From contig NC_072893.1 of assembly GCF_027943255.1 (NCBI RefSeq), positions 4,712,001-4,776,000 on the forward strand: a stretch of 64,000 nucleotides of DNA, written 5' to 3'. This DNA comes from Anastrepha obliqua (taxonomy: Eukaryota > Arthropoda > Insecta > Diptera > Tephritidae). The notes under the pieces are model-generated. The model was not told where the DNA came from. It did no database searches and was given only the letters and a program-made list of their open reading frames with translations. Position 1 is the stretch's first letter, and every line of letters starts with the position of its first letter. A program made the position numbers and the translations under genes. Of this stretch, positions 45,055-56,794 are shown one piece after another.

Positions 45055-45733
45055 GTGAGTTAAATAAAATGAAGTTCCAAGGCACTTGTGCCAGACTAAA
45101 TTAGTGGCCGAGCTATGGCTGAGTGCGCTAGTGGGATTTTAGCGAGCTAATTGCTTTCCGCTTTCGGCTATCCTTTGGCTTCTTGACTTCTCGCTCATCT
45201 ACTATTCACTCCATTGCGCTAAAGTGGACAAGTTGAAGGCCCAAAATTTAATAAAATACTATTTAATAAATTTATAAGCACTTTCTGGCGATTTCGAATA
45301 GTTTTAGAAAAATAAATAAAACATTTTTTAAATAAAGTGCGCTTCACTTAGACAATAACGCTTGCCACCAGCGGTTGGTCGCAACAGTTTCGTTACGTAT
45401 AAAAAATTCTCGACAGTGGCACGTGCCGGATGTGCGAATGCAAACGTGATAACAACAACACGAACAACCAGCTTATTTCGCTAGTGAAAATTAAGTAAAA
45501 AATATCAAATGGGAGCCAACACTTGAAAGCTAAATAGCGTCAACGGAATTGTAATTGTAAAATCGTGATTGCACCTGAAGCAGGGCAGAGCAGAGTGAAA
45601 ATTTTTGGCTCGACGCGTTGTCTGTCATTATTAGATCCGCTGAAGTTTAAACGTGCAGATGTAAAGGCGCATAAATTTTAATTAAAGCCCCAAACGCATT
45701 CCCTAAGAGCAGCTTGCGCTTTCCGCGCCTCAG

Positions 45734-45843
45734 CCAACGGTTTCCGCCATCAAATCGGCATCATCATCAGCAATATCCGCTACGATAGCGGAACAGCGGA
45801 TTCGAGAAGACAGTGAAATTACCTCTGCCATAAGTTGTGAAAT
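45734..45843 (+). CDS. weak candidate second exon
   Basis: A pyrimidine-containing acceptor (CTTTCCGCGCCTCAG at 45733) leads into a frame that is open when joined to 45054 at phase 0. It reads PTVSAIKSASSSAISATIAE, QRIREDSEITSAISCE, with a possible donor GTGCGT at 45844. It is Ser/Ala-rich, so it could equally be leader sequence. The intron would be 679 bases. Confidence 0.25.
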
Positions 45844-45849
45844 GTGCGT

Positions 45850-47955
45850 ACTGAATTTTTATTTTTTTAATATTTATGGAAAATGCAAATGTGACTGCGC
45901 TCATGAAAATATATTCATGCTCATAATATTAGAAGAAGAAGAAGAATGTTAATGTTTTGCATTTGTTGCTCTGTGTGCCGTTGCTATTTACTTTTCACAA
46001 CTAAGCCTAAATTTATATGCACATTTCTTCATGAATTAAATGTTTTCCTTTTTCATGTGCTTTGGAAAATCTACTATGCAGTGAAAATCTTTTCATGTCC
46101 TTGTTTGTGCCTGCGGCAACGCGCAACAATAAAGCTGGTGGCCGTGAAAGTGGGAACAATGCGCTTTTACACTGTTTTCATATCCGCTTTCCAGTCACTG
46201 CCTCCGCGTGCTAATGCTCAGCACCACCGTAATGCACACTGCTTGTTTGGTTTTCTTTCACTTTGCTTTCACTTTTAAGCAAAAATTCGACTGGCTTTTG
46301 ATGAAATGTTCTCATTTCCTACATTTCCCCGTTGCTCATGCTTCCTTGTGGGAATTTCGCTTTCAATTCGTTGCTCTGCAAATGCTTCTGAAGAGTTGTG
46401 GAATATTTTTGAATTTCAAATGATTAGCAAATGCTTTAATAAATTTTTGAAGGCTAATAACAGATATTTCACAAATTTTACCATGGAATGGATTTGGAAA
46501 TTATACATATATACTTCTTCCCTTAGACCTTCATAAGAATATTACACGGCTAAATAGGCGGTTCTTTGGTACTAAGCATCCTCAGAGAAATTCAAAAAGC
46601 ACCTACGCCAAAGGTTAAACAAAAAATACATTTATAGGTTCAATAAATCGTAGTTTCGATGTTCTATAATTCGAAGAAACCGTCAAGCTCGGCGTATAAG
46701 TAACTTTATGTGAAAAAATAAGCATAGGAGGGATCCTTTTTCAACGAAAAAAAGAAATTTATCAATTCTGAAAAAGGCGTTTGCTCGACCTGTCTAAAAG
46801 TTCCTAATTTTGTTTTTTCAAGTTAATATAAAAAAGTCTTTTCTAAGGAAGTCCGCCCCAACCATTAGCACCTGCACTTTACGGTGACCATTTTTTTTCA
46901 AGCAATATGTAAAATGATAGTGAATTACAGTATAATATTAAAGTTGCATTTAAGAATGTTATCTAAAAGTATAAATTATCAATGAATAAAAAAAATATTA
47001 TTAGTTAAATTTTTCTACCATGTCATTAATATAAAAATATTAAAATAATTGTTTGCCAAAATTGCTCGTTTTATCAGAAAAGTTCTCTGTTTTCAACAAA
47101 AAAAATTGTTTCCGAAAAGTTTAAATTATTTGTTGAATATTGTTTTTTTAGACAAAATAGTAAAATTGTCAAATATCAGAAAAATTCTTCCATACTGCCA
47201 CGCAGTGCATTAATAATTGTGAGTATACAGTAAAAATTAATTTTAAGTTTTTAAGTCAATTCGTCAAAATGGGATAAGAGTTCGGCCAACTTGATAAATG
47301 TAGTTTCGGAAAAAGCTACAGGGACTACAACAAAGCTCAAAATGTAAATAATTAGTGCAACCTATATAAATTTCTACTTTTCTACCACTGCAGCCTCTAA
47401 GCTATGGCTGCTTTGTTGTGATTAAGCTTTTAACAGTGAGTAAAATTTTTTTAATAAAAATAAAAAAAATATTCAACGAATTTTGAACCTCCTATTCCTT
47501 TAAGTAGGTACTTCAGTAGGTAATAGGGCAGATTTTAAGCAAATAAAAGTCTTTGTTTTAATTTCCGCAATAGTCGTAGTATTTTTTTTTTTTTTTTTTT
47601 TGCTGTCAGCTCATGAATGATAGTCTAACTCGTCATAGAAAATTATAAAATAGCTCTACTTATGGACATTCTGTAGCATCGCTAGCCATCTCACGTTAAA
47701 AAAATTTAAAACATTGCATCAAAATTATGCTATCAGACTATTTCCCCATGGAAAAGCAGCCAAAAATTTGTGAGAGTGGAATTTTGCAGGTAAACAAGAT
47801 ATTTATGAAGGCAAGGGAAGCTTTCTGAAATTTTTAAATTTAATAAATAATAGATAAAACCAACTTGCAAATTGGTGTGGAATTGTACGACTAATTTCAA
47901 AAGAGGATATACCCCGGATTGACTTCCTTTATGGTACGCAAGCAAGAAATATTAT
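45850..47955. other. unannotated A+T-rich DNA
   Basis: Short frames at 45946-46536 have no domains. A T run lies at 47581-47602. No element ends are recognised. Confidence 0.45.
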
Positions 47956-47959
47956 ATAA

Positions 47960-48016
47960 TCGTGCTCCTCCTTCGATTTGCGGTGCGCGTCTTAATGTTT
48001 TCACACAAATGGAGGA
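47960..48016 (-). mobile_element. tRNA-derived SINE, copy F (short internal fragment)
   Basis: Only the middle of the body remains: GTGCTCCTCCTTCGATTTGC, GGTGCGCGTCTTAATGTT, CACACAAATGGAGG. These match GAGCTCCTCCTCCTATTTGT, GTGTGCGTCTTGATGTT and CACAAATGGAGG of the family, inverted. There is no head or tail. Confidence 0.7.
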
Positions 48017-48019
48017 AAA

Positions 48020-49505
48020 ATCTACTTTTATATAGCCACTGACAGCCACTGGTTTTATACGAGGCGATTTTCACGTACGGCCGCAATTGAGAAAAAATCT
48101 TTCTATCAATTGGTGTTTCATACCTCCAATAGGTCTCCAACCCAGACGCAGTAGTTCCCAGTATGAGTTAAGATTTTGCATTGAAAAGGCCTAGTAAACT
48201 GCCTCTTAAGCACCTTCTGTAACTCTTAATTGGCAGAGAAAATAGATGCTAAAGTTGGAATTGTGAATTCTTATGCTTACCATTAACTGTATTATCATTT
48301 GTTTGTATTTTGTAATTTCTTTACCATTTGCAAATTCCATTCATTCATTTGCAAATTTCAGAAATTTATTGTTATAGTGCAAAAATCAATGACAAAATGT
48401 CACTACCGTGGAAGTATAACACTTTGCTCTCTAAAGCACCAAGTTATTATTCTTAATAAAGGGGAAGCAAAATAGACATCACCAAAATATCATACTTGGT
48501 ATTACTTCATCTACGCTCATGACTATATTAAAATATTGAGGGCAATTGCCCTCAACGAGCAAACAAAATAAAGGAGCGGAATGTCCAAAAGTGGAAGAAT
48601 AACAGCATAGGCCTCTCGATGTCAACGTGCATAGTAATGTACTCATTGGTGAAGTGCTACTGAAGGAAAAGACTCAGTTCCGGGAACTCGAAATAAAATA
48701 TTGATCACTTGAGATATCAAAACATCGAAATTGTATTATGTGTGGAATTCAATCATCAGTTCCACAGTGATGCGATTCCGAGGGCAATAATATTACCATT
48801 AATAAGTAACTTACATGCCTTTAAATATCAAAACTTGGTTCTGCAAAATTGCTTTTTAGCTTCTATTTGCACTTTATGCACTTTGGTTTGGCTGCTTTTT
48901 TAAGGTTAGCGTAAATATCTTTTTTTTTTGTCTTTTTTTAATTTTTTGTCCACGTAAGAGAGTTCCGTTTCACATATATCTAAAATTTTAAAATGCTATT
49001 ATAATTAATTGATAGCGCTACCATTTCTAAGTGGAAATGCCTTTCCTTAAAGTAAAAATCTGAATTAATTGAAAAAAAAAGGAAAAATAAGTTAGTGGCA
49101 AAAATGTTTGGGGTAGCTGAATCAACAATTTCGGAAATAAACTAAAACTAATATTATGTATATTAGGTCTCTCTCTACGCCAAGCCGTCAGTGTCGAATA
49201 GATGAAGCAACTGGTATAAATAAATCTTGAAAGCGCTGGGAAAGATCTGCCTAAAGTAAGATTTGCTTAAAAAATTTTGAGATTTATCAGTTTTATGAGG
49301 TACAGCCATACTCACTAGCGTCAAATCTAGATCGATAACTTTGTTGTTGCTTTCATATGGACATTTTTGAAATAAATGAGCCAAACAGAGAGATGGAGAG
49401 CAGAGAAATGGCGAATGAAAGAGGTCTTTTATCTCTCAACAGACAGTGGAAGACATCTAAGAGGAAAACTTTTAGACAAAGCGAGCACTTATTATAATAA
49501 TCTCT
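48020..49505. other. unannotated A+T-rich DNA
   Basis: Nothing recognisable. Confidence 0.45.
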
Positions 49506-49520
49506 TGCATTTATTAAGAC

Positions 49521-49548
49521 ATAAGATAAGATAAGATAAGATAAGAGT
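49521..49548 (+). repeat. ATAAG pentamer tail of the Jockey-clade copy
   Basis: Five ATAAG units followed by AGTTTATT on the + strand. As the inverse of the element's 3' end, this is its tail (AATAAACTCTTATCTTATC...). Confidence 0.85.
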
Positions 49549-50244
49549 TTATTAAGTAGAAAAACGTTACAATACTTATGTTATCGCACAATTTACAGAA
49601 TATGATTTAAATCTTAATTCTACATCATTATATTTGTATATTTATCACAGGTTTGGTTTTTTAAATGATTTTTTCTTTTTTTCGAAGGAAAAAACTACTA
49701 TGAAAAACCTCCGCTATACATCTTACAAGCTAGGGTTAATCTATACGCATTTAAGTACCAGGGCCTAATTGAACATTAAGAAAGTTCAGTTATTAGTAGA
49801 TTGTCCGAAAAACTGGAACGAATTTTGAATCTTTTAGTCAAATTTTGTATTTGATCTGACAAAATCTTAGTTTTTGATTCATCATGAAGCTTTCTGGTGG
49901 AGAAATGCCATGGGAGTCGTAGCATCATTTTGAGTACCTTATTTTGGCAGATTTGCAACATGTGACTTTGCGATATTACTCCAGGCTGGACAGGCATATA
50001 ATATTATTGGCTGAAATATAGACTTATAAATTATCAGCTTATTTTCATCACTTAAGCCTGAGCGTCTATTTATTAGGGGATATAACATTTTAATCGCCAA
50101 ATTTACTTTCTCCTGTATGTACTTTACATGATCGCAAAAAGATACTTTTTTATCAAAAATCACCCCCAGATATCGTACGGTATTGGCCCACGGGATATCA
50201 TAACTACCTAATTTCAAACCTGTACTTGGTATAAAGCAATGACA
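49523..50244 (-). mobile_element. Jockey-clade retrotransposon, 5'-truncated, with 14-bp target duplications
   Basis: Perfect direct repeats ATTTATTAAGACAT lie at 49509-49522 and 50245-50258. Inside, the minus strand encodes the end of a reverse transcriptase: STGLKLGSYDIPWANTVRYL, GVIFDKKVSFCDHVKYI, LINRRSGLSDENKLIIYKSI, FQPIILYACPAWSN. After a single frame change come LQICQNKVLKMMLRLPWHFS and SSFSDNLLITELS, then a stop near 49776. About 250 bases of 3' untranslated sequence end in a pentamer tail (CTTAT repeats). One frameshift only, so this is among the younger copies here. Confidence 0.9.
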
Positions 50245-50340
50245 ATTTATTAAGACATGCATTAGAATTTTGAGCAAATAAAACCAATTACGGTACATAA
50301 GATGTTAACTTTGATTCGGTGAACAACCTAACGTAAGTAC

Positions 50341-51560
50341 TATGAACAGGCCTAGCAAGAAATGAGCCAGTTTCTTTGAAAGGAATGTGAGCGTATTTTA
50401 TTTTATATGGAGGTATTTAAGGTTTTGTAGTATAATAAGTTGTGTGTTTTTGAAACATTAAATTTATTATGTAATCATTTCTTTAATGCGATTAACAAAC
50501 TCTTATATTTTTAATGACTTCAAAAGGACTTACGCCACTTTGAAAGTTAGCAAAAAGTAAAAACCTTACGTGACCCAAAGCACAATGAAAAAAAAAAGTA
50601 TGTCCCCATCATTTCTAATTAAAATGTTGATGGATCTGTAAAAAGCAAAAAATTCTTGTAAAGTTGTAGTCTGTCGAGCCGGATTTTTGAATTTCCAAAA
50701 AATTTGCAATTTATGGCATTTTAAAAAAAAGTTTGTGTTTTACGTCAAAAATGTCACACTTTAATTATTATATGTTTATAAAATTTTTTAATAAAACTAT
50801 CAAAAATCCGGCTTGACAGACTATAGAGAAAACACTTTCGAATATTTAAAAAAACTGCATCAAAAAGTATTAAAAAGTGCATAGTAACAGCCCGGAAAAA
50901 AATAGTTTCGAGAAAAAATGAAATAACGGCCAACTACCTCAAACGAAGGACAGCTACCTGTACGCATAAAACTCTCGTCGGGCAGTTACATTTACTACCA
51001 TAACTTTGTATCTAAGAGGAATTTTTGCAATCAACTTCCACTAAAATTATAAAGAATAATATTCCGTAAAAAAATCGATTTCTCGAAAATCCTGGACGTA
51101 TGTAACCAATTATAGCCAATTTTAAATTTTCATTTCCAATTTGTCCAATGCACATAGTGCTGTAGGTTATTACATATTTTTGCGTGATCACATTTTCTAA
51201 ATAATTCGAGAAAGAAGAAGCAATTTCTTGAGTAGGCCTTGAAGATTTTGTATGCCATAATAAACGGCGATAAACCAAAATTCCGGGAAACTATAACAAT
51301 ATTTGCGTCATTTTCAATATCGCCACACATATAAAAATGCCCTAAGAAATTATGTAGCACAAATTTCAACTCAATAACAGGAGGTCTTGAGGAAAGTGCA
51401 CTCACACCTTTTTCAAAGTAATTATATTTATAACTTCATTAAAAAATTCTATAAATAAAAAGTTCATAGTAAATTGTATTCATATTATCATTAACTAAAT
51501 TTTATGAAAATGGACTTACACCAATTTCAAAGAAAACGGCTCACTTAGTTCATTATATCC
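50341..51560. repeat. unclassified repeat-motif region
   Basis: A motif around CTTTGAAA with GTG(T/A)AG occurs four times in both orientations: TTTCTTTGAAAGGAATGTGA (50371), GGACTTACGCCACTTTGAAA (50526), CTCACACCTTTTTCAAAG (51400) and GGACTTACACCAATTTCAAA (51512). The two outer copies are inverted and next to TGAGCC. Inside is a separate inverted pair, TAGTCTGTCGAGCCGGATTT (50668) and its inverse at 50804-50824. No coding capacity is recognised. It may be an unclassified non-autonomous DNA element of about 1.2 kb. Confidence 0.5.
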
Positions 51561-51564
51561 AGAC

Positions 51565-52160
51565 ACAGCTATATTTTGAACACATTAATTGTGGCTCCAG
51601 CCTATATGAAGTCGAACGAAGTAATTACTAAATACCATTCGTATATACTTACACACACATACACATGCGCAAAATTATTGAAATTATTGGTATGCTATAT
51701 TAGTTTTGAGTACAATCAAATGTTATTTATTATAATTAATGAAATCAAATCAAAATAACTGTACTTAGCCTAAGGCGGCTCAGTTCGGGTGTTTGCTTGG
51801 ACACATTTACATATATGTTAACGAAGATTTATTATTATGTTATTCTACCAAACACAAATTGCCAAATACTTCATGCGTGAGAGGCCTTGGAACGTTTTAC
51901 GAATTATTAATTGCGTAACGACAAAGTTTATATGGGCAAATGGCGTCTCAACACACACGCATTCACATGAATATGATTTGTTTGTATGTATGCACATTAG
52001 GAAAGTCAATAATTTTCGTAATGCGGATTTCGGGATATATCCTGAGTAACTGCGGGAGCTCGATGCCCGATAAATAAATTTCTTAAGTTAATGAAAAGTG
52101 AAATAAGTCTAAAGATTTTCTTTATAAAAATTCGCAGTACTTTGTAGTGAAAACAACACA
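51565..52160. other. unannotated A+T-rich DNA
   Basis: Nothing recognised apart from short CA-rich stretches. Confidence 0.45.
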
Positions 52161-52164
52161 AAGA

Positions 52165-53400
52165 ATCACGCGCGAAAGCAGAAACTATGTTCTTCTGTAC
52201 AGTTTTTTTTTCTATAAATGTACTTAGATAATTTCATGGCATTTATTTCTTGATATTGATATCCATTCTTCTTCTTTTTAGCTTCACAGTCGGTGATGAC
52301 TATAACTTCATCAACAAGTTTTCTCCACTTAATTCTATCCATAGCTTCATTTCTCCAGTTGTGTACGTCCATTTCCTTGAAATCTGTAATCGAACCATCT
52401 CTTTCGTGGGCGCCCATTTTTCTTCCCCCAATCGGTATTAAAATAAAGCCTTTTCTAGCATATCACTCCTTTGGGCTTACGCAGCACGTGCCCTAGATGG
52501 ATTGGGTTTTAATAGAACGAGTTAGTTTGTATTTCAAGAAATTCTTCGATTTTATTCTTATAACAAATGCGATAGGTGTATAATCTATTGTTTTAACCGA
52601 ACCATTTAAGAGTATATTCCTTAAAAGCATATAAACTGATGAATATCATCTGTCTTCAGCGTCCATACTTCTGTACCATACGTAAGGTCGTGACGTATCA
52701 GTACATTCTTATTTTCTTCTAAATCAAAACATTATTTAAATAGTTTTATGTTAGAATAATAGGCAATATTTGCAACCTGGATTCTGTCGTTTATAGCTAC
52801 CGCCGATATAATCCAATGTCTGCTGATAGTTTAAAATCTAAGTATTTGAATTCAGTGATATTTCTGAAAACAAGTTGTTTATAGTTAGATCATCGCGTGT
52901 AGTTATAGTGTTGTTGGCTGATCGAATCATGTATTTAGCTTTTGCATTTTTATCAGCAAGTTTAAAGACGCGTGTAGCCATAATAAAAATATCATCACCG
53001 TAGGCACATATCTGTAAATCCAAATTAAACAGTATTCTATTCATGCTTATTTCTGGAATAGTCGTGTGTATCATCAAATTGAATACTAAAGATGAATGCA
53101 CGTTCCCTTGTTTTTGACTTGGAATGGGTCTAATAGGGCTCCCTGTACCTGTACTTCATTTGCTGTTTTCGACAATGTACAGAGAATCAAATTAATTACA
53201 TACTTTCAAAGGTACTACAATTTTCTGAGAGCAGTATTTTATTTGTTTCTATCTCTGCCGTCAAATGCCTGTTAGAAGTCAACAAAGAGGCAAAATTTGT
53301 ATATCAATGTTATATTCGTAAAACTTTTTGAATATCTGATGGACTATAAAATTTTTATCGATCGCTGGACGGCTGTTTCTGAAACCACATGGTACATTCG
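52165..53400 (-). mobile_element. RTE-like non-LTR retrotransposon, RT to C-terminus, decayed
   Basis: Minus strand, right to left: MWF...PAIDKNFIVHQIFKKF and YEYNIDIQI (RT fingers, about 53310-53390). Then VPLKVCN, the frame 52838-53101 with VHSSLVFNLMIHTTIPEI-like sequence, and QICAYGDDIFIMA (YADD changed to YGDD). NAKAKYMIRS follows. At the far left is VHNWRNEAMDRIKWRKLVDE (52330-52390), the usual C-terminus of this class. The YGDD box keeps both Asp residues, but frameshifts elsewhere make it inactive. Confidence 0.78.
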
Positions 53401-53404
53401 ATCA

Positions 53405-53640
53405 TCCCAATTTTTTAGCACTTGTCCCCGTAAATCCGGCCATATGGCGTCAATGGTGGCTTGAATATTGAAATAAATCAACTGTAAAGTGCCCTGGGAC
53501 AATGGCATGTTGGAACCACATTTCGGTGATATTTAGCTGATTAATTTTTGAAAAAAAATCCAATCAGCATAACGCGATAGCGCTCGCGATTCGCCGCAAC
53601 ATTAGCTTCTTCTTCACTTCGAAAAAAATAACAACTGATT
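53405..53640 (-). mobile_element. mariner-like transposase fragment
   Basis: Minus frames give SEEEANVAANRERYRVMLIG (compare GANVTVNGxRYRxML of mariners), INQLNITEMWFQHAIVPGHF (compare MWFQQDGATCH) and AIWPDLRGQVLKNW. The catalytic motif is mutated. No termini were found. It abuts the RTE-like fragment. Confidence 0.55.
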
Positions 53641-53804
53641 ATCCGGCCAGTGCTCTAAGAATTTCGTGAAGAGATTTTTTTATTTTTCTAAGTAAATTTT
53701 TACCATTTGGAAAAGATGTACCGTTAAACGATTATATTCATTTGTCGAAGCTTATTGAACAGAAATGGCAACACAGTTTGCTATTCTCAACTGTCAAACC
53801 ATAG

Positions 53805-53820
53805 CTATCGATATCGATAG
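53805..53820. promoter_or_regulatory. DRE-like palindrome
   Basis: CTATCGATATCGATAG is a perfect 16-bp palindrome holding two overlapping TATCGATA words, the DNA replication-related element bound by DREF in Drosophila. A TGGCAACACAG word at 53766 loosely resembles another fly core-promoter motif. The position, about 480 bases before the frame at 54304, would suit a housekeeping-type promoter. Confidence 0.4.
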
Positions 53821-53896
53821 TTCTCATGCAGCTAAATAAAACACTCGGTATATAAATTTATATATTGCGGCTTATACCCATTATTGGTTATTTGAA

Positions 53897-54018
53897 CGAA
53901 TTCTCCTATTTTGGTACGCGTCTTGATGTTTTTTCACAAATGGAGGGACTTACAATTAAATAATTTTTTATAAGGAGTTTTTCAATGGCAGAGATACACT
54001 CGGAGACATGTCATTGCT
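53897..54018 (-). mobile_element. tRNA-derived SINE, copy G (partial)
   Basis: Inverted partial body: TACGCGTCTTGATGTTTT, CACAAATGGAGGGACTTACA, TTATAAGGAGTTTTTCAATG and AGAGATACACTCGGAGA. Head and tail are missing and about 30 bases are deleted in the middle. Confidence 0.72.
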
Positions 54019-54303
54019 TGTAGCAAATACGTAGGCACTTTTGAAATTTATAAAATAAAATTAAATTTAAATTAAGTCATAACAAAATTACATTTCAAAA
54101 AACATAAGAAAAAAAAATTTCGAGAAATTCAAATAATATCGCAGATTGCAAATTACAAAAATTTGCAAATAATATAGCTATATAACATTTAAGCAGAATC
54201 TGTGAGTGGACAGTCACTTCGAGCATAAAATTAAATGAAACAAAATCCTTTTATATTGGCTTCATGTACAATAAAATGAAATATCTTCATTATATAACTA
54301 TAA

Positions 54304-54606
54304 ATGAAGTGCAAGTCTCGTATCACAAAAAGACGCGCTCTGGTACGCGTCAGTGACCTTGAAGACAATCTTGGCATAGAACCAGTTGCCGTCGTAATTA
54401 GGAAAAATGACCTATCTAATATTAATAGGCTATCTAATCATGTCAACAGCGACGACCTAGTCCCCACCGACCGACACAAATGGTTTGAAAGGTTGAAATA
54501 CAAAGCGTCGCATCACCTCATACAGTTTCCACTCATTTGCAAGTCTTGTGCACAGCATCATCATATTAATTGTACGATACAAAAACCGAAGAAAATTTTC
54601 CGTTAG
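54304..54606 (+). CDS. unidentified 100-codon frame, possible small gene
   Basis: It runs from ATG at 54304 to a stop at 54604-54606. The peptide begins MKCKSRITKRRALVRVSDLE and later has TDRHKWFERLKYKASHHLIQ and a Cys/His cluster ICKSCAQHHHINC that could bind zinc. Composition is even and not repeat-like, unlike chance frames nearby. AATAAA hexamers follow at 54642 and 54664. A DRE palindrome lies about 480 bases upstream. It faces the minus-strand frame at 54700-55019 tail to tail. I do not recognise it; a fragment of a host gene, a virus-derived sequence or an undescribed element are all possible. Confidence 0.4.
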   Translation: MKCKSRITKRRALVRVSDLEDNLGIEPVAVVIRKNDLSNINRLSNHVNSDDLVPTDRHKWFERLKYKASHHLIQFPLICKSCAQHHHINCTIQKPKKIFR

Positions 54607-54699
54607 TTTATTTATAGTTAACTACTTTCAATGAAAACAAAAATAAAGTACTATATGTAGCACAAATAAATTAAGTTAGGATTCAATTAGACCAGATTT

Positions 54700-55019
54700 C
54701 TACGTTGCCCGCACAAAAGGAAACACCCTCTGCGATCTTCCTAAATTTCCAGTTATGTTCAACAGCCTACTTACAGCTTCCCAGATCTCCTGCTTCGTAA
54801 AGTATCCCGGACTCATCTCGAGTAAATAAACCATTTTTTGTCGACGCTCTGAATGCGGGACAACAAAGATTTCACGGATTTCATTTCTAAGATCATAAGA
54901 TTTATGTAGCCTGTAATCATTCTTTTTCACGATGCCCCAAAAAAAATTAGCTTGAAGATTTGGGCATGAAACACAATCAAAGCCTACTACAGGTTTAAAA
55001 CTTCCACTTAAAACTTCGA
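54700..55019 (-). CDS. unidentified frame, possible last exon
   Basis: The minus strand is open for 106 codons from a possible acceptor (GTTTTAG at 55020) to TAG at 54700. It reads IEVLSGSFKPVVGFDCVSCP, NLQANFFWGIVKKNDYRLHK, SYDLRNEIREIFVVPHSERR, then YFTKQEIWEAVSRLLNITGN and VFPFVRAT at the end. There is no good ATG before the middle, so it is either a terminal exon or a 5'-truncated gene. An AATAAA on the minus strand lies about 90 bases past the stop (54609-54614), overlapping the end of the opposing frame. No family is recognised. Confidence 0.42.
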
Positions 55020-55024
55020 TCTAA

Positions 55025-56790
55025 AACTTGGAAATCAAGATTTTTTTTTTCATACATTTATTTATAGCGGTATTCTCGGTACGTAACTGTTACACCATGA
55101 ATGTATAGCTAACAATTCTCCCTAATATTTCTTAAATTTCATTTTGGACTAACAACGGTAATGGTTTATTATTTACCAAAACGAATTCATTGAAGGTGGT
55201 GGCATTAGGCCAAAGACAACATTTTGAGCATTAGAAGTCACGTCAAAGTATATTAGAAAACAAAGAAGTATCAAATAAATGAAAGCAAAATAGCAAAAAA
55301 GAATCAATTTATTTGTCGTGTTGAAATTATTTTAAAATGTGCATAATAAATTTATAGGTTTTTTGTGCGCCTTAGGTGTTTTGTGCACAATAGAAACCTT
55401 TATCGTCGGGAATATTGGCAAGAGGGCGAATTACGTTTAACGGCCGGCATGCATTTAGAGATAGAATCATACGACGATGTAGCGGCTTTTGTCAGTCATT
55501 TAGGGTTCGAACCTACGTATACTGTACTACATCTGCACCTAAGAATTTATCGCGACAAATTAAAGCATTGCCTTTAAGTTGTATTCGGAATCATCTGAAC
55601 CACTTCAACTGTTCTAATTCCTCGATTAGAACATACAAAAATGGTCCTTTGGCGGACCATGTCTTCTTTAAATGAACGCCGTCTTCTTTAAATGAACGTC
55701 TTTTGGATTTTAAATTCATTATAAAATTTAAGCTCCAAATTACAAATTTGAATGCAAATAATACGTTTCGCAATGCAATTTTGTGCTAATATCCGCATGC
55801 ATACGAGGAAAGATAAAAAACCAAATTACCTGCCGTACGGCTACCGCCTTTAATAGATCGCCTTGTTATTTACACTCAAAATCTGCTTTTAAGAATATCG
55901 AGGCATTTAAAGTTGAATCTTCTAGCCGAGGTCTGGACTTATTATAAATAAAACCAGCTGAAGAAAATGCCACTTTGAGAGTAAGGATTGCATATCTTCT
56001 CGATTGGCAATCCTACACAATCATACTTTTTTTTGTATAGAAAAGATTTTGGGTTAATGTTACCTTTTTTCAATGAAAAAAATTATAAATTATCCCGGCA
56101 TTCTTACTAACTAATTTCAAAACGTATATCCCTAATGTACGTGAATAACATGAAAGTATGTGTGGGTAACATTAAGTAAAATACTCGTAGTATTCTATTG
56201 TGGCATACATTTCCCCCATATTTAAGAACAAACAAAAACCGAAATGTTAATGGAATGGAACAAACTAAGTGGAATTTACTTGCATCATGTGGCATTAACA
56301 GTTATGTATTGACAGACTTATTATGCCCGCATATAAGAGGAGCTGTTGTTGCCACAATATGATGCATTGATAATTTAAACAATGCCAATGGCGGTTAACG
56401 GAACGATCATGTAAACATTCATTAAGGTATTTTTATGTAGAGGCACTTGTGTGTATGAGTGTGTTTATATGTATGCACAAAGGATTTTATTTTATTCCAT
56501 TTTCATTCAATCTGGCATGCTTAATTGAGCCTATAATATGTGGATAATTGCAAGCGAATGCCATTCAAGCCGGCCAGCCAACCAGCTAACCAGCCAGGCA
56601 ACCGGCCATCAAGGAAAATGAGATCTGTATGTATGGGTAGGGTAAATCTACATAAAAGTCAGGTGGTGGGAAAATAATACACAAAAAATGCTTTTTGTGA
56701 ATAAAAAAATAAATAATACAGTGTAAGAAATTAATTAAAAAAATGCAATTACTTATAAAAACTAAATACTTCAAAATAAATTAAAAAACA
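55025..56790. other. unannotated region
   Basis: No element is recognised. A frame at 55365-55577 shows no domain. A short CCAGC-rich stretch lies at 56568-56612. Confidence 0.45.
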
Positions 56791-56794
56791 TTAA

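Noticed and set aside
45395..45435. TATAAAA word near 45399 as a promoter
   Set aside because: There is no initiator at the expected distance, and A+T-rich DNA gives such words often; the 44808 site is better supported.
49521..49548. CRISPR-like or satellite repeat
   Set aside because: The pentamer run is the tail of the Jockey-clade copy, and the window is eukaryotic with no spacer-repeat pattern anywhere.
55485..55530. possible tRNA gene around GGGTTCGAACCTACG
   Set aside because: The T-arm-like word is present, but no D arm, anticodon stem or acceptor pairing could be found.
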